Positions 57,914-64,000 of a DNA stretch of 64,000 bases are shown in pieces. The stretch spans positions 94,621,501 to 94,685,500 of the forward strand of contig CM032233.1 of assembly GCA_019009955.1 (NCBI GenBank), in the 5' to 3' direction. The position numbers were made by a program, and so were the translations under genes. Numbering within the stretch: position 1 is the first letter of the stretch; every line of letters starts with the position of its first letter. The DNA comes from Riptortus pedestris (Eukaryota; Arthropoda; Insecta; Hemiptera; Alydidae). Below the pieces are notes generated by a model, which saw only the letters and a list, made by a program, of their open reading frames with translations, searched no databases and was not told where the DNA came from.

Positions 57914-58477
57914 TAGAGACAGTTTTGAATGGACCTCATTTTCGTCATCTCCTGGGTAGGATCGATGGACATTTGAAGAAAAAGTTCGAAAATCGCGTCA
58001 TGAGTACAACCTCAATAGCTGATTTCCCTTAGGGGAAATCTGCTAATAAACCACATTATTTGAAGCTTAAATACCATATATTGTTTGTACATTTATTATA
58101 CAAGATTGATGCAAGTATGTAGTGGTCCCACCGCCGTCTTAAGTTCTTGGACTACAAAAATTTGATTGATTGAGATAGAAATTATTCTGATTTATTATAA
58201 ATTACAGTACTAGATATAGTAAACAGTCTTCAATAAATTTAAAACGTTATACTGTGTTATATTTCAGTATTTGTTTTTCTTTCCGGTGAGTAGTTGGCAG
58301 AGCTGTTTCTTTACATTTCAGACGCTTCCCGGTGGGAGTTTTGTTATTTTCGTTTGTATTTATTCACGATATTGACGGTGCTATTGTGTTACCAGTATGT
58401 AGATTTATCTATTGTTAAACATCACGAGAGAAATCTGCTTAGTTTACGCAGCCCCTTACACTCCGTGACGTACTTTG
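57130..58477 (-). mobile_element. Family H copy, type a, containing a nested type b copy
   Basis: Inverted middle blocks 57130-57362, then resuming at 58046 with 'ataaaccacattatttgaag' and running to the left end ('gccccttacactccgtgacg') near 58477. The outer copy's right end is missing. Confidence 0.85.
57363..58045 (+). mobile_element. Family H copy, type b, full length (683 bp), nested without duplication
   Basis: AAAGTCCGTCACGCAGGGGC at the left, the type b module, (TA)n at 57850-57911, and the palindrome (one mismatch) followed by TGCTA(A). The host copy reads 'tatgta' before and 'ataaacc' after, which together equal the uninterrupted family sequence. So no target-site duplication was made, to within a one-base ambiguity. 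Confidence 0.9.
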
Positions 58478-59474
58478 ATCAAGTATATTGCCATATATGC
58501 CCCTTTCCATAAAACTGATAAATATAATAATTACTTACATAGAGTAATCAAATACGTAATTAGAAATAAATCACGGCTATCCCCAAATATACACAGTTCT
58601 TATTATTGTATACTAAGTAAATTATTTATTTTAATATTGCATTAACTACTAGCTTAATTTTTATTTAACCAAGTTGTTGTAAACATAATCTTTAATTATG
58701 CCATATTTAGCATGTTATACATGATAAAAGAAGTAGATGAAAGTCCATTTTTTTTTATACTGCTTTCTATCGTTATTGGTGAACCTTTTCTAATGTAGAT
58801 TAAAAATCTTTCATGTTTTTTTAGATTCTTACAAATAATTACTTAGCAACCTATATTATGATGCAATTTTAAAGACGTAATTGATACAATATACTTAATT
58901 TTATAATTCAAATCAAGGATCTAATAAATAGAATATTAGTAATTTTTTTTTATTGAACTATTTATTTTTAGTTTGTTGTTCATAAGAAACAGAAGGAAAA
59001 AATATTTGGTGAAAGGCAAGACACAAGTCCTCTAGAAGAATCAAAATATATTAAGAACGTAAATGTAAGTAAATAAAAGTCGTTTTCTTAGGGAATGAAA
59101 AGATATTTAAAATTCCTCTTGAAGCATTTTCAGCTGCGTCACTCTGAAAATTAGTCGAGTAAAGCGCCCTTCAGGTAAGGGAATTAATTAAAAAAACAAA
59201 TTCCAGGAATACCGATAAACACGAAACTCTCCTAAGAATAATATTATCTCAACATAGCTAATTTGCCATACAATGTTTCGGAAGGGGGAAGATTTACTGG
59301 AATAAACCAATTTATTCCGTCTATAAGATTTCATAAAGGGTTTAATATTAAAATTGTATCCTTCTTGCTTCACGGGCTCATTCTAAACAGGTTAGAGCAA
59401 TTTAAAAAGTATAAACCCAAAATATATATACATACCGATCAATCTTCAATAGCCGGCCACTATATATTAGATGG
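58478..59474. other. AT-rich single-copy sequence
   Basis: No gene; frames at 59188-59511 lack support. Confidence 0.45.
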
Positions 59475-59558
59475 ACTAAATGGAAATCAGCTATTGAGGT
59501 TGCCTCATTAAGCGATTTTCGAAAACTTGCTTCAAATTTACATCGATCCTACACAGTC
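59475..59558 (-). mobile_element. Family H right-end fragment, inverted
   Basis: 'ggaaatcagctattgaggtt' and 'acatcgatcctacacag'. Confidence 0.65.
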
Positions 59559-59559
59559 T

Positions 59560-59810
59560 AAAGTCTGTCAGGCAGGTACTGCGTAAAGTAATCAGATTTT
59601 TCAAGTACTGAAATATGATCTCATCTCACTATCTATTCTCTGTTTATCCCCTAGTATGAAGACTATGTAAACAGGGATTAAAATGTTAGCTGGACATGAG
59701 ATGTTTATTGACTGAGGTACTTAACGTGAAAATCGGTTGAGTAGAAATAGGGGTTTACAAAGGGTGAAACCAAAAAACTACAAATAATTCATCAAATATT
59801 TTTGTACATA
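59560..59810 (+). mobile_element. Family H type d left part
   Basis: 'aaagtctgtcaggcaggtac', 'gcgtaaagtaatcagatttt' and type d sequence to about 59800. It directly abuts the preceding inverted fragment. Confidence 0.65.
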
Positions 59811-59933
59811 ATAAATATTTTTTCAAGGTCAACCGATTAATCCTAATCAGTTTCGTACCTCTTAAATACTAAAAAAAGGTGCACTGGTCTAAGAGTCCAG
59901 TGTTCGTGTAGAATTATAAAGAATAAAGAAAGG

Positions 59934-59935
<2 letters not shown>

Positions 59936-59989
<54 letters not shown>

Positions 59990-60006
59990 TGTTGTTTTCG
60001 ACCAGG

Positions 60007-60036
<30 letters not shown>
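59936..60036. repeat. Two (TA)n tracts
   Basis: 59938-59985 and 60008-60036, separated by 'ttgttgttttcgaccaggtt', itself like a scrap of the adjacent element end. Confidence 0.85.
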
Positions 60037-60038
<2 letters not shown>

Positions 60039-60134
60039 TGTTGTTGTCTTTTGGAGTTTTGGTCAGTGTTGGTGATAAAATTTTAGTTCATTCCAATATT
60101 TAGAGAATATTTATTTTCTCTTCTTCAGGACATT
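60037..60134 (-). mobile_element. Unclassified element end, copy U1 (intronless)
   Basis: On the minus strand it starts CCTGAAGAAG, then a stem AGAGAA/TTCTCT, TAAATATTGGAATGAAC, and ends 'caccaacactgaccaaaact' plus ACAACAACACC before (TA)n. The CCTGAAGAAG-hairpin-(GAA)AT-TTGG layout recalls motifs I associate with Penelope-like elements; this is from memory only. Confidence 0.6.
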
Positions 60135-60286
60135 AATGTAACCAGAGGTACAACAGTCATGTGCGATAGTTTTTAAGTATCTATAGTCTTGCCCTGAAAA
60201 AGAGAAAATAAATATTCGCGAAGTATTGGAATGGACTAAGATTTTTTTCACCAACACTGACCAAAACTCCGAAAAACAACAACACC

Positions 60287-60341
<55 letters not shown>

Positions 60342-60345
60342 GTCC
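60126..60345 (+). mobile_element. Unclassified element end, copy U2 (intronless)
   Basis: Upstream segment 'taatgtaaccagaggtacaa', 'ttaagtatctatagtcttg', directly joined to CCCTGAAAAAGAG, then the same terminal block as U1, then (TA)n at 60286-60339. U1 and U2 are arranged head to head as a large inverted repeat. Confidence 0.65.
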
Positions 60346-60505
60346 TAATGTTTTTGTATCGCTATAGTTGTAACAATATCCAATAGCTGCAGTATAATAA
60401 TTATAATATAGTTCAACAAACAAAAGACAATAAATTATAGTGAGCCAAAAACATAAGGCAGTGACCCTGGACAATGTAACAGACTTAGGTAGGTTTTAAT
60501 CAGTA
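60346..60505. other. AT-rich spacer
   Basis: Nothing recognised. Confidence 0.4.
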
Positions 60506-60785
60506 CTCCTAATGTAACCAGTAGTGCAACAGTTATCTACAATAGCTTTTAAGTATCCTTAGCCTTGGTAAGTAGAATTAACACAAACACTATCTGTTAC
60601 GCGATAGTCTAATAACAATGTGCAAAATATATATTGTGCAAAGTAGTGCCTGTACTTTTTAGCCCTGAAGAAAATAAAATAAATATTCTCTAAATATTGG
60701 CATAAACAAAGATTTTTTCACCAACATTGACCAAAACTCCAAAAAACAACAACAACAACATATACATATATGTATATATATAGGT
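60506..60785 (+). mobile_element. Unclassified element end, copy U3 (with intron)
   Basis: It shares 'taatgtaaccagtagtgcaa' and 'ttaagtatccttagccttg' with U2, then 95 extra bases (60568-60662), then CCCTGAAGAAAAT and the common end through 'ccaaaaaacaacaacaac'. The extra segment has splice-site ends and is annotated separately. Confidence 0.65.
60568..60662 (+). other. Likely 95-bp spliceosomal intron present only in U3
   Basis: It begins GTAAGTAG and ends TGTACTTTTTAG, a consensus donor and a pyrimidine-rich acceptor. Its exact excision gives CTTG|CCCTGAA, the junction seen in U2. AATAACA/CTAATAACA near 60610 could serve as the branch point. Confidence 0.65.
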
Positions 60786-61397
60786 GATTGAGGGGAGATA
60801 AAAGATAGTGGGGTTAGGGGACAAAGGATTCCCCTTTTCTGTGGAGTGTTGGTAATTGAGCTTGTTTTACATCCATGTGGGTGGGATAGAGAAAGATGGA
60901 TGAGGGGACAATAGGAGTGAGAGAGAGGAGGAGAGGGCAGGACCTCGAGATGGAGACGTAATACCTAACGAGTGGTTGGCTATAATTATCGGTTCTGACC
61001 CCCCCCCCCTTCCAGTCCCTGTAATTAATAGAGATGAGCCTCTATTGCCACTTCCTCCGCTCACGTGCTCTCTTACGTCATCAATCAATTAGTACTAATG
61101 ACGACCTTTTTCCTATTTTTTTTTTGTTCTCTCTTTTTGTCTTTGGATGTGTGCTCGCCCACGCCTGCCTCCCCCCGGCCGCCCTTTCTTTACGACACAA
61201 GGCCCGTTTTACACTTCCCAATTCCCTTACTGGCCTCCTTTGTCCGGCTGTAATTCTCGTGAGATTTATATTATGGGCCAATTATACCCACGAAATAGAA
61301 CCACTTGCTGCAACAAGGCACTAGGGCGTCTTTAGGATGGTGAGTGTAAAAATCTGAAGTGGGCACCAATTGACTTCCTTCTTCTCCAATTATATTA
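60786..61397. other. Higher-G+C single-copy island
   Basis: 60850-61330 is compositionally distinct, with C9 near 61001. Several overlapping short frames on both strands have no recognised domain. Confidence 0.4.
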
Positions 61398-61870
61398 AGA
61401 AAGCCTATCACGCAGGGGATGGGTAAACTAAGCAGATTTCCCATCTCCTAGTGTAAGAAACTTGTGATATCAACTCACCGCGTATTCTCTATTTCTACGC
61501 AATATAACGAAGATAAATTATGAATTTTCAAATTCCCCATTCTCTAAACCTGCCTATTGAGAGTCCAATATCAGCCATTAACCATTATGACCTTTAGTGT
61601 TGAATGAAACTGTTAAGTATTAAGTATGGACCAAAACAAATAAACGTTTTCGAGTTAAGAACGTGAATTTTTAAATGTTCATAGTAGTAAGGGCTGACTA
61701 AAGGCTGAAAATAAAAAAAATCCAAATATCTCGGTTAATATTGAAGATAGAGAATAACTCTATACCTATAATAATCTTTATAGTAAATTTAAGTAGCAAT
61801 AAGATTGATTCTATATCATTTTCGATCCGATTTATAACAGAGGTATTTCGAAAATCCCCTTTTCTGCCAG
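61398..61870 (+). mobile_element. Family H type d copy joined to another H fragment
   Basis: Left end 'aagcctatcacgcaggggat' and type d blocks to about 61680, then 'atatctcggttaatattgaa' and 'gatccgatttataacagagg' from a second piece ending near 61855. Confidence 0.7.
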
Positions 61871-61875
61871 GGCGG

Positions 61876-61890
61876 TGTGTGTGTGTGTGG

Positions 61891-61935
<45 letters not shown>
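61876..61935. repeat. (GT)n and (TA)n microsatellites
   Basis: Short GT tract at 61876-61889 and TA at 61893-61932. Confidence 0.85.
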
Positions 61936-61939
<4 letters not shown>

Positions 61940-61984
61940 ATATTTATACTATAATTGTAAATTTTTACATCTGTTGGATTTATG

Positions 61985-62232
61985 TATAGTATATTTGTCA
62001 GTTACTGCTCTAGTGGTTCCAGTTTTCATTCGAAAAATATAACATAAACGATTTAGGTAAATCCAGAGATCAAGGTGGTTAATGGTTCAAATCGGAACAG
62101 TGGGAGGGAGGGGGTTAAGAGGTGTGGACATTTCATATATACCATACTCAAAATTTAACTTTTTCATTCAAAGGTAAAGGTCACATTAGTTAGTCTGCTT
62201 AGTTTATCCAGACCCATATGACGGACTTCTAC
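61985..62232 (-). mobile_element. Family H copy, inverted, internally deleted
   Basis: 'tttgtcagttactgctctag' near 61995, 'cggaacagtgggagggaggg', then a jump to the left end 'gtctgcttagtttatccaga' and 'catatgacggactt' near 62228. Confidence 0.7.
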
Positions 62233-64000
62233 CGTTTTGCAGTTCTGAATTCAACATAATATAGGAATACTATGAACGGGGAGAAGTGTGAATTGGAAAT
62301 TTCACCTAAAATGTATTTTATTTTTGCATAAATCGATCACGCCCATTTGTTGTAGAAAACTCTTGCCTTGGGAGGCACGTATACAATTTAAGACTTGACT
62401 TGGTCGTTTTCGATTGGCCGGAGAACTTCAGTCATAGTAAGCAGAACGTCTTGAATGTCTGATACATACATAGACCATTGAACTATGGATGAATGGACCA
62501 TTAAAGGGCTGCGTTGACTGATTATCAGAAGCTATCAGCACTATGTATATAATTAAAATTAAAAATGGGGGTTTAAACAGAAGAACAGAAATCAAACAGA
62601 TATACAAATTGTTTTCTATGTTGTTAGAATCAATTTCTAAACACATTTTTACTGTTTTATATTGCATTACATTTACATTTCCTGTAAATCGATGCTACAA
62701 TAAATATAAATTTTTACAGCTTGTTAGATACCACCATTATTCCAATTTTCTTTCGAGTGTGCGGAAATGCTACGAAGTATCAGAGAAAGTAAAACCGTAG
62801 AGCAATAAAGAAGTTTTTTTTTTTTTTTATTAATTTAATAAAATCTGACGTATAATCATATTTGCTTGTAAATCAATTTGAAGCTAGTGTTCTATTTATT
62901 ATTATTTATTTGAGATGCCGCTACAATGGCGATTCATCTTTTAACATGTTTGAATATAGTTTTACAAAATTAAATAAATATTAACATTTTTACACAGCTA
63001 ACATTTACTAATGTACAAAATAAATAGAATGGACAAAACTAAATATAAAGTGTTCGTATATTTACAACATGAGGAAAAAATAGAAAATAAAAAGAAAAAA
63101 AAAGATAAATAAAAATAAAAGAAAAACTGTAAATAGTTAAACTGGAAGGAGTTCTAGAGGGTAAGTAAAATAGTGTAATAAATGGATGGGAAAATATTAA
63201 AAGAAAAAACAATATTTCCAGAAATGTGTACTTGTTAATTCAGTACTTGTGGCAATAAATTGAGTTTTAATATTGCCCCTATAGACCTCAGTTAATACGT
63301 TATTTTACCTCTCTTTGAAACTTTTTAAAAGTAATATTTTCTGATTTAAAATCTTTTTTAACTTACATACATTTTTGTTCACTTTTTAAGCAGAATTGAG
63401 ACCATTGAGGGTTTCTGAGCCACGAAATTAATTTATAATGGACAAGAATGTATTTCTCTGAAAAAAAATTCCAAATACAACACATTACTGAAATGAACTG
63501 GTAATGAATTGTTGTGTTTGTTTTCTTACAGTTAGCAGCGTGGATATAATTGTGGATGGAGGGGGAAAAAAAAGATTGACAATGACATGCCAAGATCCAT
63601 ATTGGGTTCTTGTTTTTAAAAAAGAAATGATACCTTAAACAGTATCACGTAATGAATGATTTGAATTGGCGTGACCCCTTGAGCTGTTCTCGCTTCGAAT
63701 GAGTCAGGAAGAAAGGCAGTTGGTACTCCATTAAAAGTAGGGCAAGAGAACTGTCAGCCCTAGACAGGACATCCATCTCACAATTTCGCAGTTGTTAGTT
63801 AGACCCAGTAGATTCAATTCATGAGTCACTCATTTCCTAGACAATGGACACTGCCTTATAATCCAATCCACGCCTTGCTCCTCTTAGCTACACATCCTCA
63901 TATACAAAAGGCTCCTGTAGGCCCAGTATCATTTCAGCTTTTATGTTGGCCCACAATCTGCTATGTAATACAGTCCGCACATTCCTTATTAGGGTCAGTT
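62233..64000. other. Single-copy sequence to the window edge
   Basis: AT-rich to about 63600, less so after. Frames at 62428-62667, 62543-62800 and 63363-63593 show no recognised domain or codon pattern. I see no repeat or gene. Confidence 0.45.

Noticed and set aside
59880..59935. tRNA-like segment (ggtctaagagtccagtgttcg)
   Set aside because: No acceptor or D-arm pairing and wrong spacing for a B box.

Overview
This window looks like repeat-dominated, AT-rich nuclear DNA from an arthropod, most likely an insect. I could not identify the species. I see no confidently recognisable host gene, no rRNA or intact tRNA, and no prokaryotic features. The recognisable protein-coding sequence all comes from decayed transposable elements: a Jockey-like LINE, an I-type LINE with an RNase H domain, an RTE-like LINE fragment, another LINE C-terminus, a mariner transposase, a Merlin transposase and a Tc1-type helix-turn-helix.

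One short interspersed family, called family H here, dominates. By hand tally, about 40 full or broken copies cover roughly a third or more of the window, in both orientations. A full copy is about 0.7-1.2 kb. It starts near AAAGTCCGTCACGCAG with a small hairpin, followed by TAAGCAGATTTCCC. It carries a C- or G-rich run and a (TA)n tract, and ends in the palindrome GATTTCCCTTAAGGGAAATC followed by TGCTAA. At least two copies sit inside other copies. The cleaner of these shows insertion without a target-site duplication. This architecture (subterminal inverted repeats, 3' hairpin, internal microsatellite, no duplication) points to a Helitron/Helentron-derived nonautonomous element of the HINE or DINE-1 kind. 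The left ends are modular (types a to e), and one copy at 27351-28728 has amplified its left end into a seven-unit satellite.

Layout. 1-4.8 kb: H copies, a 208-bp MITE, a LINE 3' end, a foldback element. 4.8-7.7 kb: a ~415-bp tandem repeat running into an 80-81-bp minisatellite. 8-16 kb: H copies, a LINE/SINE 3' tail, a Tc1-type MITE nested in H, AT-rich low-complexity sequence. 17-21 kb: a Helitron and a fragment of the same family. 21-30 kb: Jockey LINE, H copies, an odd direct/inverted duplication, the H-derived satellite, a mariner fossil. 31-33 kb: a Helitron nested in the TA tract of an H copy. 33-43 kb: dense H copies, with a solo LTR at 37374-37959. 43-46 kb: Merlin and possible piggyBac remnants. 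46-58 kb: nested H copies, an RTE fragment, and the I-type LINE whose RNase H domain is split by a 427-bp GC-rich insertion with a 15-bp duplication. 59.9-60.8 kb: several copies of an unclassified element end that differ by presence or absence of a precise 95-bp spliceosomal-type intron. 62.2-64 kb: nothing recognised.

Between the repeats lie single-copy islands with visibly higher G+C (for example 13270-13800, 35820-36160, 48890-49560 and 60850-61330). They lack convincing ORFs and are the best candidates for host functional DNA. Coordinates of element edges are approximate unless a terminus or duplication is stated.
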